This document shows, piece by piece, positions 7,708 to 16,333 of a stretch of DNA of 51,156 nt (its first letter is position 1; each line of letters starts with the position of its first letter). Source of the DNA: Actinomycetes bacterium (GTDB lineage Bacteria; Actinomycetota; Actinomycetes; Propionibacteriales; Propionibacteriaceae); the NCBI GenBank assembly GCA_023442485.1, contig JAEZZG010000023.1, positions 1 to 51,156 of the forward strand, in the 5' to 3' direction. Both the position numbers and the translations under genes were made by a program. The notes beneath the pieces were generated by a model. That model ran no database searches. It was not told the DNA's origin and was given only the letters and a program-made list of their open reading frames with translations.

Positions 7708-8742
7708 GTGAATATGAAACCTGAATCTGTCCCCGGACGTCCTAGGCATAGTGTCAAACTCATCGCGGCTGGTCTTACGAGCCTAGCCCTGGTGGCTCTT
7801 GTTGGGTGCTCATCTAATAACTCATCCTCAGATGCCTCCCCGTCAGTCATGGCTAGCTCTGATCCATCCTCGACCCCGTCCTCGACGGTGACTCCGGCAC
7901 CGGTCATCGACTCGATCGATGGCGTGAAGGTGACAGAAAAGGAGGGTGCGGCACCTACCATCGAGGCGCCCATCCCGTTCAGTGTTTCTGAACTCAAGAC
8001 CCGAGTGATCTCGGAAGGAACCGGGCCGGTCATTGCCGAAGGGGCCACCGTTGAACTCAATTACTTGGGTATGAATGCCCGAACCGGCGAGATATTCGAC
8101 TCCTCGTATGCGCGTAGCTCATCGGCGACGTTTAGCCTCAACCAGGTGATCACCGGATTCGCCAAGGGACTGGCCGGGCAAAAGATCGGGTCGAAGGTAC
8201 TGTTGGTGATCCCCTCATCTGAGGGATATCCCCAAGGCCAGCCGAGTGCCGGTATTGACGCCTCAGACACCCTGATTTTCTTCTGCGAGATCATCAACGG
8301 TCTAACCAAGATCGATCTGTCGGCAATGAATCCGAACCCTGCAGGATTCCCCTCGGTCAGCGGTGACGATGGCCTGAAGGTCTCCACTGCTGGGGTAGCT
8401 GTTCCTGCCACGACGACTGCGGTTGACCTGGTTACTGGTACCGGGGCTGCGGTCGCCGACGATTCCACCATTACGCTCAAGTACGCCGTCTATAACCTGG
8501 CTGACGGGTCATCTCTGTATTCGAGTATGAACGAGACTCCCGGTTCGGTGGAGTATGCCAAGCTCGTGACGGCGCTAAAGACTGGGCTGAAGGGGCACAA
8601 AGCCGGCTCTCGGGTCATGGTTGTTGCCCCAGCCGCCGAGGCCTACCCCAATGGAAATACCGCGATGAAGATCGAGAAGGGCACAAACCTGGTGTTCATC
8701 GTCGATCTGCTGATGGTCACTAAGACTGCTACTCAGTCATAG
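7708..8742 (+). CDS. Exported lipoprotein with two FKBP-type peptidyl-prolyl isomerase domains
   Basis: Probably an extracytoplasmic folding helper that isomerises Xaa-Pro bonds. The N-terminus has a basic region, a hydrophobic stretch (LIAAGLTSLALVALV) and a lipobox ending LVGC, followed by a Ser/Thr/Pro-rich linker. The first FKBP domain has GATVELNYLG, GEIFDSSYARS and FAKGLAGQKIGSKVLLVIPS. A second, more divergent one has STITLKYAVYNLADG and GLKGHKAGSRVMVVAP. The start could be GTG 7708 (leaderless, preferred) or ATG 7714, giving 344 or 342 residues. The frame opens at 7681. It is a single-gene unit between rluB and the opposite-strand gluQ. Confidence 0.88.
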   Translation: MNMKPESVPGRPRHSVKLIAAGLTSLALVALVGCSSNNSSSDASPSVMASSDPSSTPSSTVTPAPVIDSIDGVKVTEKEGAAPTIEAPIPFSVSELKTRVISEGTGPVIAEGATVELNYLGMNARTGEIFDSSYARSSSATFSLNQVITGFAKGLAGQKIGSKVLLVIPSSEGYPQGQPSAGIDASDTLIFFCEIINGLTKIDLSAMNPNPAGFPSVSGDDGLKVSTAGVAVPATTTAVDLVTGTGAAVADDSTITLKYAVYNLADGSSLYSSMNETPGSVEYAKLVTALKTGLKGHKAGSRVMVVAPAAEAYPNGNTAMKIEKGTNLVFIVDLLMVTKTATQS

Positions 8743-8770
8743 CTCGGCGGTATTGGCTCGTAGTCGTGGG

Positions 8771-8826
8771 GCCTGGATGGTGGTGCCTGGATGGTGGTGC
8801 CTGGGTTGTTGGGCTCTGGGTTGTGG
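8771..8826. repeat. Four tandem 14-base GT-rich units
   Basis: Units: GCCTGGATGGTGGT at 8771-8784 and 8785-8798 (identical), GCCTGGGTTGTTGG at 8799-8812 and GCTCTGGGTTGTGG at 8813-8826 (degenerate). The array lies between the convergent ends of the FKBP gene and gluQ and is strongly strand-asymmetric (G/T on the plus strand). Its function is unknown. Confidence 0.75.
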
Positions 8827-8879
8827 GGTCGGCTTGTAGGGCCCGGCTGATGTGTGCCGACGCACGGCAGAACGGCCCC

Positions 8880-9881
8880 TCACACAATCCAGGGGCGCCA
8901 GATCTCTTTCACCCGTCCAAGATCGGCTGAGCTGGCGATCCCCTCGTTGCGGGTCATCTCCAAGAGGGCTTGCGGGGACGGTGCGGGCGGCAGGCCCAGG
9001 GAGCTGGCAAGCCTAGCGACGATCGTTCCGGTGGCATCGCCTTGCTGACGCAAGTCAGTCAAGGTGGTGTCGCCGTCGCGTTTAGCGAGCCGTTTCCCGT
9101 CCTGATTCATCACGAGGGACACATGAATATAGCTCGGCTCGGCGAGCCCGAGTTGGCTTGCCAGCCAGGCCTGCCGCGGTGCCGATTCGAGCAGGTCTGC
9201 GCCTCGGACCACCTGGGTTACCCCCGACAGGCCATCGTCAACGACCACCGCGAGGTTATAGGCGAAGACCTGGTCGGATCGGCACACGACGAAGTCGTCC
9301 ACCGTCCCCGTCACCGACCCGGCGTGGAGATCGCAGATAGTCTTCGATTCTTGCCCAGCACGGACACGGATCGCTGGGCGTCGATGAGGATTAGCCTGCT
9401 GCTTGGCCTCAAACTCCCAAGCGCTGAGCCTCGCGCATGTCCCCGGATATGGGCGGTAATACCCGTGCGGGGCCTGGGAAGCTGTTGCAATATCTTTGCG
9501 TGAGCACAAACATCTGTAGGTTTCTAAGGCATCTAACGCCGCCTGATAAATCTCGGTGCGTTGCGACTGGACCCAGGGATCGTCATCCCAATCAAGGCCT
9601 AAACGTGCAAGGTCGTCACACTGTCTGCGGGCAATATCTCCCGCCGCATGAACCCTAGCCTGATCCAAATCTTCAATCCGCAGCAGAAATCTCAACCCGT
9701 CCAGACGAGCAGCAAGCCAAGCGATCAGCGCGGTGCGCAGATTCCCTAGGTGAAGATCTGAGGTAGGGGAGGGTGCATATCGGCCTGCCGGGGCAGGGTT
9801 GTCTGCACGAGCGGCGTCAACAATCGCGGTCCACATCACCGAACCAGACTGCCACAAACTAGGTATCTCAGGGGCGGCCAT
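8880..9881 (-). CDS. gluQ: Glutamyl-queuosine tRNA(Asp) synthetase
   Basis: A truncated glutamyl-tRNA synthetase paralogue that attaches glutamate to queuosine in tRNA(Asp) after activating it without tRNA. The class I signature appears as GRYAPSPTSDLHLGNL (HLGN for HIGH), and a KMSKS-like KRLAKRDGDTTL is present. Cysteines in CLCSRK and PGTC with nearby Tyr residues match the zinc site of this family. The length of 333 residues lacks the anticodon-binding domain of true GltX. The N-terminal 30 or so residues before AGRYAPSP are unusual, so the true start may be internal, such as ATG at 9836. No clear ribosome binding site was found. It is divergent from tatA. Confidence 0.88.
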   Translation of the reverse strand: MAAPEIPSLWQSGSVMWTAIVDAARADNPAPAGRYAPSPTSDLHLGNLRTALIAWLAARLDGLRFLLRIEDLDQARVHAAGDIARRQCDDLARLGLDWDDDPWVQSQRTEIYQAALDALETYRCLCSRKDIATASQAPHGYYRPYPGTCARLSAWEFEAKQQANPHRRPAIRVRAGQESKTICDLHAGSVTGTVDDFVVCRSDQVFAYNLAVVVDDGLSGVTQVVRGADLLESAPRQAWLASQLGLAEPSYIHVSLVMNQDGKRLAKRDGDTTLTDLRQQGDATGTIVARLASSLGLPPAPSPQALLEMTRNEGIASSADLGRVKEIWRPWIV

Positions 9882-9998
9882 GCCTGAGCCGATTGAGTTT
9901 CGGGCTAGAATCTGGAGTAGATCCTCGGTCGCGGTTGAGCCGGTTTTCGTTCAGCCCGAGGCGGGGTGTGACATGATGGGTGTTGGATTTTGATCGGT

Positions 9999-10019
9999 TA
10001 GATCGTCACAGACGATCTA
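9999..10019. promoter_or_regulatory. 21-base palindrome upstream of tatA
   Basis: TAGATCGTC, ACA, GACGATCTA form a perfect dyad with 9-base arms. It lies in the gluQ-tatA divergent region, about 90 bases before the tatA start. It could be a regulator-binding site or an RNA hairpin. No regulator is identified. Confidence 0.5.
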
Positions 10020-10072
10020 TCTCGCCTGGCCGTCCAGGTTTGATCAATCGCAACCGTCCATCTGCGCGATGG

Positions 10073-10089
10073 GTGACAAAGCCTGTCAC
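10073..10089. promoter_or_regulatory. Inverted repeat GTGACA-N5-TGTCAC before tatA
   Basis: Arms at 10073-10078 and 10084-10089 with spacer AAGCC, about 20 bases before the tatA start and just upstream of its ribosome binding site (GAGGAGA). It would lie in the tatA 5' leader or overlap its promoter. Confidence 0.4.
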
Positions 10090-10110
10090 AAAGATCAGAG
10101 GAGAGCTTTT

Positions 10111-10389
10111 ATGAATATTGTTCCCATGTTTTTGGGTACCGGCGAGATCATCGCCCTCGTCGTCGTCGCCATCTTACTGTTTGGTGGCTCGAAACTCGCC
10201 GGCATCGGCAAGGCTTCGGGACGTGCGATCCGAGAGTTCAAAGAAGAAACCGCAGCGCTGAACGAAAAACCGCAACCGGAATCTCCATCCACCCCGATCG
10301 TCAACCTGACCAACAATGTCCAGGCCGCCCCGACTCAGCCGTCCGTGACCGAAAGCCAGGTAGTCGATCCGGAGCGCCCTCAGCAGTAG
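10111..10389 (+). CDS. tatA: Twin-arginine translocase subunit TatA
   Basis: TatA oligomers form the transport path for folded proteins carrying twin-arginine signals. The 92-residue protein has one N-terminal membrane helix (IIALVVVAILLF), the FG hinge motif in LFGGSKLAGIG, and an amphipathic helix ending with IREFKEE, followed by a polar tail. The ATG at 10111 has GAGGAGA about seven bases upstream. An ATG at 10069 in the same frame would add a hydrophilic leader unlike TatA. tatC follows after 195 bases, as in many actinobacteria. Confidence 0.93.
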   Translation: MNIVPMFLGTGEIIALVVVAILLFGGSKLAGIGKASGRAIREFKEETAALNEKPQPESPSTPIVNLTNNVQAAPTQPSVTESQVVDPERPQQ

Positions 10390-10423
10390 TGAGCTGACCT
10401 AGTGTCGGTCGTTGACCAACATT

Positions 10424-10495
10424 TCTCGAGACCCCGCTTCGATCCCGCGCCCCTAGACATAGCTGACGGGCACATCAAGTGAGGGGCTCGAGAGA
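10424..10495. repeat. Long-loop inverted repeat between tatA and tatC
   Basis: TCTCGAGACCCC (10424-10435) can pair with GGGGCTCGAGA (10483-10493), leaving one bulged A and a loop of about 47 bases. No T-tract follows, so it is not a standard terminator. It could modulate the TatA:TatC expression ratio by processing or partial termination. Confidence 0.4.
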
Positions 10496-10584
10496 TTCCC
10501 AGGCAGATCGACCTGTGCGATGTCGCAGAACACGCCGGTGGCACATCTTGTGGTTCTCGCTGACGAGAAAATGGATCTTTAAAT

Positions 10585-11571
10585 ATGGCTTTGCTAACCC
10601 GGACGGGGTCTGAAGAACGAGCTCAGTCCAAAGGTCGGTTCGCGTGGTTGCGCCCACCCAAACCCGACAACTCTGGCTCGATGTCCCTCTTCGATCATTT
10701 GAGGGAACTGCGCTACCGACTCATCGTGTCCTTCGTTGTTTTGGTGTTGTGCACCATCCTCGCCGCCATCTTTTACCAGTCCCTTCTGGTCCCGACCCTG
10801 CTCTGGCCGATCAACGTGGCCATGGATAGGTATCAATCCGCCAATGTCGACGCATCCATCATGCTCACCACGGAGGGTGTGTTCTCTCCGATGATGCTGA
10901 TGCTGAAAGTCTCTGCTCTGGCTGGGTTGATTCTGTCGTGCCCATTCTGGCTCTACCAGGTGTGGGCCTACATCGCACCGGCGCTATATGCCAACGAAAA
11001 GAAGAACGCGCTGAAATTCCTCCTTGCCGCAATCCCGCTCTTCCTCAGCGGAGTGTTACTGGGCTATTTTGCCACTCCACAAGGGTTCGCGATGATGCTG
11101 GAATTCACCCCTCGCGGCCAAGAGATCGTCAACCTTCAAGACTTGTCCAACTTCTTGTCGATGGAGATGAAACTCCTCATCATCTTCGGCTTGAGCTTCT
11201 TGCTGCCGGTCGTCATCGTCACCCTCAATATCGTCGGGGTAGTCTCGGCCAAACAGCTACGCAAAGGCAGAATGTGGTCTTTCTTCCTAGCCTTCGTCTT
11301 CGGCGCGGTTGCCACTCCCTCCGGTGACCCCTTCACCATGTCGATGCTCGCTGTCCCGATCTGTTTGATGTATGTGATGTCGGAGGTTATTTGTGGACGA
11401 CGTGACGCCAAACAGGCCCGGCGCGAGGCATCCGATGAAGTCGTCATCGGAGAAGCAATCATCGGCGAGCCTGATATCGGCCCTACGGTGATCGGCGAGC
11501 CTGATATCGGGCCAACAGAGATCGGTGAACCAGAGATTCACGTCCCTACCGACAAGGAGATGGGGCTGTGA
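10585..11571 (+). CDS. tatC: Twin-arginine translocase subunit TatC
   Basis: TatC is the membrane receptor for twin-arginine signal peptides. After a basic N-terminal tail comes the signature MSLFDHLRELRYRL, then six predicted membrane segments, including SFLLPVVIVTLNIVGVV and SFFLAFVFGAVATPSGDP. The cytoplasmic C-terminus ends in a repeated IGEPDIGPT segment encoded by 30-base tandem units. The length is 328 residues. No strong ribosome binding site precedes ATG 10585. The stop overlaps the GTG start of the lipid kinase gene (GTGA), so the two are probably co-translated. Confidence 0.94.
   Translation: MALLTRTGSEERAQSKGRFAWLRPPKPDNSGSMSLFDHLRELRYRLIVSFVVLVLCTILAAIFYQSLLVPTLLWPINVAMDRYQSANVDASIMLTTEGVFSPMMLMLKVSALAGLILSCPFWLYQVWAYIAPALYANEKKNALKFLLAAIPLFLSGVLLGYFATPQGFAMMLEFTPRGQEIVNLQDLSNFLSMEMKLLIIFGLSFLLPVVIVTLNIVGVVSAKQLRKGRMWSFFLAFVFGAVATPSGDPFTMSMLAVPICLMYVMSEVICGRRDAKQARREASDEVVIGEAIIGEPDIGPTVIGEPDIGPTEIGEPEIHVPTDKEMGL
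11461..11541 (+). repeat. 30-base tandem repeats at the 3' end of tatC
   Basis: Two near-identical units at 11461-11490 and 11491-11520, plus a partial third to 11541. They encode IGEPDIGPTV, IGEPDIGPTE and IGEPEIH. The frame is preserved. Confidence 0.75.
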
Positions 11572-12575
11572 CGAAGCCTCGGCTGACCCTCCTGGTCAAC
11601 CCCACGTCTGGCAGAGGGAAAGCTGGCCGGCTGTTGTCGTGGATCGTTCACCGACTTAAGAAGGGGCTGCCCGGCGTCGATATCCTCACCTACCGCACCA
11701 CCTCTTTCGCAGACGCCCTAGCCCGAGGCCATGCGGCAGTCGCTGCTGCACAGCATCGACTCGAACGTGGGGATGTCTCCCCAGACAAACCCGATATCAT
11801 CGCTGTCGTCGGAGGCGATGGAATGAGCCACATCGGGTTCAACATTTGCGCAGAAACCGGCCTTCCGTTAGGGATTATTCCCGCTGGTACCGGTAATGAT
11901 TTCTTGCGTGGACTCCACATTAAGCCAGATCTCAACCAAGCCATCGACGCCATCATCTCCGGCTCTGTGCGCACCATCGACCTGATTGAGGCAACTGGAG
12001 ACAATCTCATCAACGGGGTAACCCCCAATCCATGCCACAAGGCCTTCGTCGGTTCGGCAATATCTACTGGATTTGATGCGAGGGTCAATCGGCGCGCCAA
12101 CCAGATGCCGATCAGTCTGGGAAGACTCTCCTACGGTTACGCGATCCTGGGCGAACTGCGCAGTTTTCGACCCGACTCATACCGGGTCATCGTCAATGGT
12201 GAAAAGGTCGAGCGTGAAGCCATGATCTGCGTGGTCGCCAATGCCGGAGTGATCGGCGGCGGGATGAAGATGTGTCCGAGTGCAGACGTCACGGACGGCA
12301 AGATGGACATCACCATGATTGATCCGGTCCCGGTGACCACCCTGCTGCGACATCTACCTAGTCTCTACACTGGAGACTTCGTCAATCTGCCATTCGTTCA
12401 CCAGATGAGCGCGACCCGCGTCGTCATTGACGGAGACGGACTCTACGGAATGGCCGACGGTGAAGAGCTTGGCCCAGTCCCGATCACTGCCACGATCAAA
12501 CCAGGCCAGTTGCGTCTCTATGCGCCCTCACCCAACCCGACCACGAGTGATTGCCGATGCAGACTACAGAGATAA
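11568..12575 (+). CDS. Diacylglycerol kinase-like lipid kinase
   Basis: Belongs to the DAGK catalytic family that phosphorylates diacylglycerol or related lipids using ATP. The start region has LLVNPTSGRGKA, followed by the nucleotide-binding motif VVGGDGM and the PAGTGNDFLRGL motif. The C-terminal part has GGGMKMCPSADVTDGKMDI and a late DGEELGP segment, as in YegS/DgkB-type enzymes. It has 335 residues. The GTG start overlaps the tatC stop. Its 3' end overlaps the helicase start by 19 bases. The lipid substrate cannot be determined from sequence alone. Confidence 0.88.
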   Translation: MTKPRLTLLVNPTSGRGKAGRLLSWIVHRLKKGLPGVDILTYRTTSFADALARGHAAVAAAQHRLERGDVSPDKPDIIAVVGGDGMSHIGFNICAETGLPLGIIPAGTGNDFLRGLHIKPDLNQAIDAIISGSVRTIDLIEATGDNLINGVTPNPCHKAFVGSAISTGFDARVNRRANQMPISLGRLSYGYAILGELRSFRPDSYRVIVNGEKVEREAMICVVANAGVIGGGMKMCPSADVTDGKMDITMIDPVPVTTLLRHLPSLYTGDFVNLPFVHQMSATRVVIDGDGLYGMADGEELGPVPITATIKPGQLRLYAPSPNPTTSDCRCRLQR

Positions 12576-15295
12576 TCGAGGAATTTGCTGCCGGCTACTC
12601 CTTCGAGTTTGACCAATATCAGCGCGAGGCCTGCACCCAACTCATCGAGGGACAAGCGGTTCTCTTGGCGGCACCCACGGGGGCGGGGAAGACCGTGGTC
12701 GGGGAGTGTGCAGTGTGGTTGGCGTTGCGTCAGGGAAGTAAGTGTTTCTACACCACCCCGATCAAGGCCTTGTCAAACCAGAAATATCATGACCTGCTCG
12801 CCCGGTACTCAGAAGAGAATGTCGGGCTGCTCACCGGCGACGTTTCGATCAATCCGTCCGCACCGATCATCGTGATGACTACCGAGGTGCTGCGCAACAT
12901 GATCTACGCCTCGTCGTCAACACTGCTGGGGCTTTCCCACGTCGTCCTAGACGAAATCCACTACCTAGCTGATCGCAGTCGTGGGGCTGTCTGGGAGGAA
13001 GTCATCCTAGGGCTGGCGGAGTCCGTCACCATCGTCGGCTTGTCTGCAACGGTGTCCAATGCCGAGGAGTTCGGCGACTGGCTCTCCGAAGTACGCGGCG
13101 ACGTCTGCGTCGTCGTATCCGAGAAACGCCCAGTCCCGCTGTTTCAGCATGTCATGGCAGGTTCGCAGATCTACGACATGTTTGACGATAACCGCAAACC
13201 CAATCCGCAACTGTTGTCGATCGCCAAGAGCGAAGCCAGAGATATGCGAGATGATTCCCGCCGCCCTAGGGGACGCGACGGACGGGGCAAACGCAAGGTT
13301 AGCTACGGGTCAGGACGGTTCGGTGGGGCCGCCAGCCTAGACCGCAATCGCGACCACCGCCGACGGCTGCAGCCGTCCAGAATGACGATGGTGCGGGTCC
13401 TAGATCGAGCCGACCTCCTGCCTGCGATCGTCTTTATCTTCTCGCGAGCTGGCTGTGACGCGGCAGTCAAACAACTCGTCGATAGTCAGATTCGGTTGAC
13501 CTCCGCCCGCGAAGCCGAGACGCTGCGAGCCATCGCAGAAAAGCATGTGCGCGCTCTGTCGCCGACAGATCTCTTAGCAGCCGGATACCAGGAATTTCTC
13601 GACGGCCTACTCAAAGGGGTGGCCGCCCACCACGCTGGGTTGTTGCCTGCCTTCAAGAACATCGTCGAGGAAGGGTTTGAATCAGGCCTAATCAAGGTCG
13701 TCTTCGCAACCGAGACCTTGGCGCTGGGGATCAACATGCCGGCGCGCTGCGTCGTCATCGATAAACTCGTCAAATACAACGGCGAAGCCCACGTTGACCT
13801 GACTCCAGGAGAGTTCACCCAGCTCACCGGACGGGCCGGGCGTCGAGGCATAGACGTCGAAGGGCACGCGGTGGTGGTGTGGCAGCCGGGAATGGACCCC
13901 CGCGCCGTTGCTGGCCTGGCCGGAACCCGAACTTATCCGCTGCGTTCCTCATTTAGCCCCAGCTACAACATGGCAGTGAACCTGGTCAACACTGTTGGGC
14001 AGCAACGAGCCCGGGTCCTCCTGGAACTCTCCTTCGCTCAATTTCAGATCGACAGGTCGGTGGTGGCATCTGCCAGGGCAGCGGCGAAAACGAGTGACGA
14101 CATCGCCGGGTTGCTGGAATCGGCCCAGTGCGACCAAGGCGACTTCACCGAATACGCGACCATGCGGGCGGAGATCTCTCGGCTAGAGAACGAACACGCC
14201 AAACTGCGCCGCTCCTACCGGGTCGAAGCCATCGCGGAATCCCTGATCGCCCTCGACCCGGGTGATGTGATCTGGGTGGATAGCCGCACCTTCACCGGTT
14301 GGGCAGTGGTGATTCGCCCTGCCAGATCACGGGACGCGGGCGCGCTGGTGATCGCAGATAATCACAAACCGTACAATCTCTCGCCGCAGTCCCTCTCAGC
14401 CGCAGTGACCGTAGCTGGACGGATTCGGATACCCAAACGCTTTGATATCAGATCCAAGACGGACCGCAAGAATGTGGCGGCGTCTCTGGACGCCAGGATC
14501 ATCTCCTTGGACCGGCAGGATAATCGAGTGGATCGAGGCAAGGGGAGTGCTGCGCTGGAGGCGGAGATCACCCGGCTACGTCGCAAGCTGCGTGATCATC
14601 CTTGTCATTCCTGCCCTGACCGCGAAACTCACGCCCGATTCGCCGAGCGGGCGATGCGTTTGATGAGGGATAAGGGCAGACTTCAAAGACGTAATGAGAC
14701 CAGGCACAAGTCCATCGGCACCAAGTTCGACCGGATCTGTTCCGTCTTAGTTGCACTCGGCTATCTCGATCAGGACGCCGATCGGGTCACCGACGCTGGC
14801 GTGATGCTGTCGCGAATCTACTGCCCACATGACCTCTTGGTGTGTGAGTCTGTGCGCGCCGGGATTTACCGAGACTTGGATGCACCCCAACTCGCAGCCG
14901 TGCTTTCGACGATGGTCTATGAGTCCCGGGCTGGCGGTTTGACCACCTCAGCGAGAATGCCTGACCCAGATTCGGCTCACGCCATGTCACGAATCCGGTC
15001 GCTATGGCTTGAGCTTAGCCAACTGGAGAGAGACCATCGAATCGATCGGCAACCAGCTCCGGACCTCGGATTTGCAGAGGCCGCTCATGCCTGGTGCTCG
15101 GGGCAGTCCTTAGCAAGCGTCCTGGCTGATTCTGCGATGAGTGCCGGCGACTTCGTGCGCTGGGTACGTCAGGTGATCGATCTCGCCAATCAAATCGCCG
15201 GAGCAGTTAATGCAACAGATGTGCAACTCGCTCAGCGTTGTCGCGAGGTGGTTGCATCAATGTTGCGCGAAGTTGTGGATTCGCGGACGGACTAG
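12557..15295 (+). CDS. helY: Ski2/Mtr4-like DEVH-box helicase HelY
   Basis: A large superfamily 2 helicase related to eukaryotic RNA-exosome helicases and probably acting on RNA. The N-terminal domain shows Walker A APTGAGKT, Walker B DEIH, and motif III SATVSN. The second RecA domain has the HHAGLLP region and ends with motif VI QLTGRAGRRGID. The C-terminal half is long and helical, as in the Mtr4/HelY family. The start is ATG 12557. A TTG at 12551 is less likely. The length is 912 residues. The gene follows tatA-tatC, matching the actinobacterial helY locus. Confidence 0.93.
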   Translation: MQTTEIIEEFAAGYSFEFDQYQREACTQLIEGQAVLLAAPTGAGKTVVGECAVWLALRQGSKCFYTTPIKALSNQKYHDLLARYSEENVGLLTGDVSINPSAPIIVMTTEVLRNMIYASSSTLLGLSHVVLDEIHYLADRSRGAVWEEVILGLAESVTIVGLSATVSNAEEFGDWLSEVRGDVCVVVSEKRPVPLFQHVMAGSQIYDMFDDNRKPNPQLLSIAKSEARDMRDDSRRPRGRDGRGKRKVSYGSGRFGGAASLDRNRDHRRRLQPSRMTMVRVLDRADLLPAIVFIFSRAGCDAAVKQLVDSQIRLTSAREAETLRAIAEKHVRALSPTDLLAAGYQEFLDGLLKGVAAHHAGLLPAFKNIVEEGFESGLIKVVFATETLALGINMPARCVVIDKLVKYNGEAHVDLTPGEFTQLTGRAGRRGIDVEGHAVVVWQPGMDPRAVAGLAGTRTYPLRSSFSPSYNMAVNLVNTVGQQRARVLLELSFAQFQIDRSVVASARAAAKTSDDIAGLLESAQCDQGDFTEYATMRAEISRLENEHAKLRRSYRVEAIAESLIALDPGDVIWVDSRTFTGWAVVIRPARSRDAGALVIADNHKPYNLSPQSLSAAVTVAGRIRIPKRFDIRSKTDRKNVAASLDARIISLDRQDNRVDRGKGSAALEAEITRLRRKLRDHPCHSCPDRETHARFAERAMRLMRDKGRLQRRNETRHKSIGTKFDRICSVLVALGYLDQDADRVTDAGVMLSRIYCPHDLLVCESVRAGIYRDLDAPQLAAVLSTMVYESRAGGLTTSARMPDPDSAHAMSRIRSLWLELSQLERDHRIDRQPAPDLGFAEAAHAWCSGQSLASVLADSAMSAGDFVRWVRQVIDLANQIAGAVNATDVQLAQRCREVVASMLREVVDSRTD

Positions 15296-15416
15296 GTCTA
15301 GCTCACAAGCCATGCCCGTCACCTGGGCCTCTAACACCCGGATTTGCCAGCGATTCCCCAAGCCCCCCCAGCCCGCCGCCGTCATGAGAGAGACCCAGAA
15401 GTTATCTATCGCCGAT

Positions 15417-15422
15417 TAGACT
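15417..15422 (+). promoter_or_regulatory. -10 element TAGACT of leaderless hisF
   Basis: TAGACT ends six bases before ATG 15429. No Shine-Dalgarno sequence precedes the ATG. This is the arrangement expected when the A of the start codon is the first transcribed base. Confidence 0.6.
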
Positions 15423-15428
15423 GCCGCC

Positions 15429-16196
15429 ATGAGTGTTGCCTTGCGAATCATCCCTTGTCTCGACGTCACCGACGGACGCGTCGTCAAGGGCGTCAACTTC
15501 ACCAATCTCAAAGATGCCGGTGACCCGGTAGAACTTGCCCATCTCTATTCCCAGTCGGGTGCCGATGAGCTCACCTTCCTTGACATCTCGGCATCAGTCC
15601 AAGGCCGCGCCACCACCCGGGAGATGGTTCGACGGTGTGCACAGACGGTTTTCATCCCGCTGTGTGTCGGTGGCGGGGTGGCTTCCGTGGCCGACGTGGA
15701 CGCCTTGCTGCGCTGTGGTGCAGACAAGGTCTCGGTCAATACTGCTGCGATTCGTCGCCGGGAGTTGATTGATGAGATTAGTGCGCGATTCGGCAACCAG
15801 GTGCTGGTGCTTTCTATCGACGCCAAACGAGACCTGTCTCAACCATCCGGCTATACCGTGACCACCCATTCTGGGACGGTCAATACCGGTATCGACGCGC
15901 TGCAGTGGGCCCAAGAGGCGGTATCGCGCGGAGTCGGCGAAATCCTGCTGAACTCGATGGATGCCGACGGTACTACTGCAGGCTTCGATATTGAGATGAC
16001 CAAGGCCGTCCGCGAGGTCGTCTCGGTTCCCTTGATTGCCTCAGGCGGTGCCGGAACAGTCCAGCATTTCATCGACATTGCCGCCACTGGCGTTGATGCG
16101 ATTCTGGCAGCGTCGGTATTCCATTTCCAGACCCTAACCATCAGTGAGGTCAAAGCGGGGTTGGCAGCCGCGGGCTACGAGATTCGCCAGGCCTAG
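15429..16196 (+). CDS. hisF: Imidazole glycerol phosphate synthase cyclase subunit
   Basis: HisF condenses PRFAR with ammonia delivered by HisH to give imidazole glycerol phosphate and AICAR in histidine synthesis. The 255-residue TIM barrel begins ALRIIPCLDVTDGRVVKG, with the first catalytic Asp at residue 12. The second catalytic Asp is in LSIDAKRD. The phosphate-binding PLIASGGAGT and LAASVFHF motifs are present. It stands alone here: no hisH, hisA or other histidine genes are in the window. Transcription appears to start at its own ATG. Confidence 0.95.
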   Translation: MSVALRIIPCLDVTDGRVVKGVNFTNLKDAGDPVELAHLYSQSGADELTFLDISASVQGRATTREMVRRCAQTVFIPLCVGGGVASVADVDALLRCGADKVSVNTAAIRRRELIDEISARFGNQVLVLSIDAKRDLSQPSGYTVTTHSGTVNTGIDALQWAQEAVSRGVGEILLNSMDADGTTAGFDIEMTKAVREVVSVPLIASGGAGTVQHFIDIAATGVDAILAASVFHFQTLTISEVKAGLAAAGYEIRQA

Positions 16197-16321
16197 GTGA
16201 AATAACTCATCTTCCAATCCTGACAGTGGGCGATGAGGGCCAAGACCTGGACCTGCCACCAACGTCGACAACAAGTCCACCAATCAACCCTCAAAACTGC
16301 CCCATTCGGGTCACATCATGG

Positions 16322-16327
16322 TAGGAA
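16322..16327 (+). promoter_or_regulatory. Possible -10 element (TAGGAA) of the HIT gene
   Basis: TAGGAA ends six bases before ATG 16334. The last base departs from TANNNT. There is no Shine-Dalgarno sequence, so a leaderless start is plausible but weaker than elsewhere in the window. Confidence 0.35.
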
Positions 16328-16333
16328 TGTGGC

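Noticed and set aside
8880..9881. Calling the synthetase-like gene gltX
   Set aside because: Too short and lacking the anticodon-binding domain. The zinc-site pattern and HLGN/KRLAKR motifs fit GluQ.
12440..12557. TTG start at 12551 for helY
   Set aside because: ATG two codons later is the simpler choice. Neither has a good ribosome binding site.
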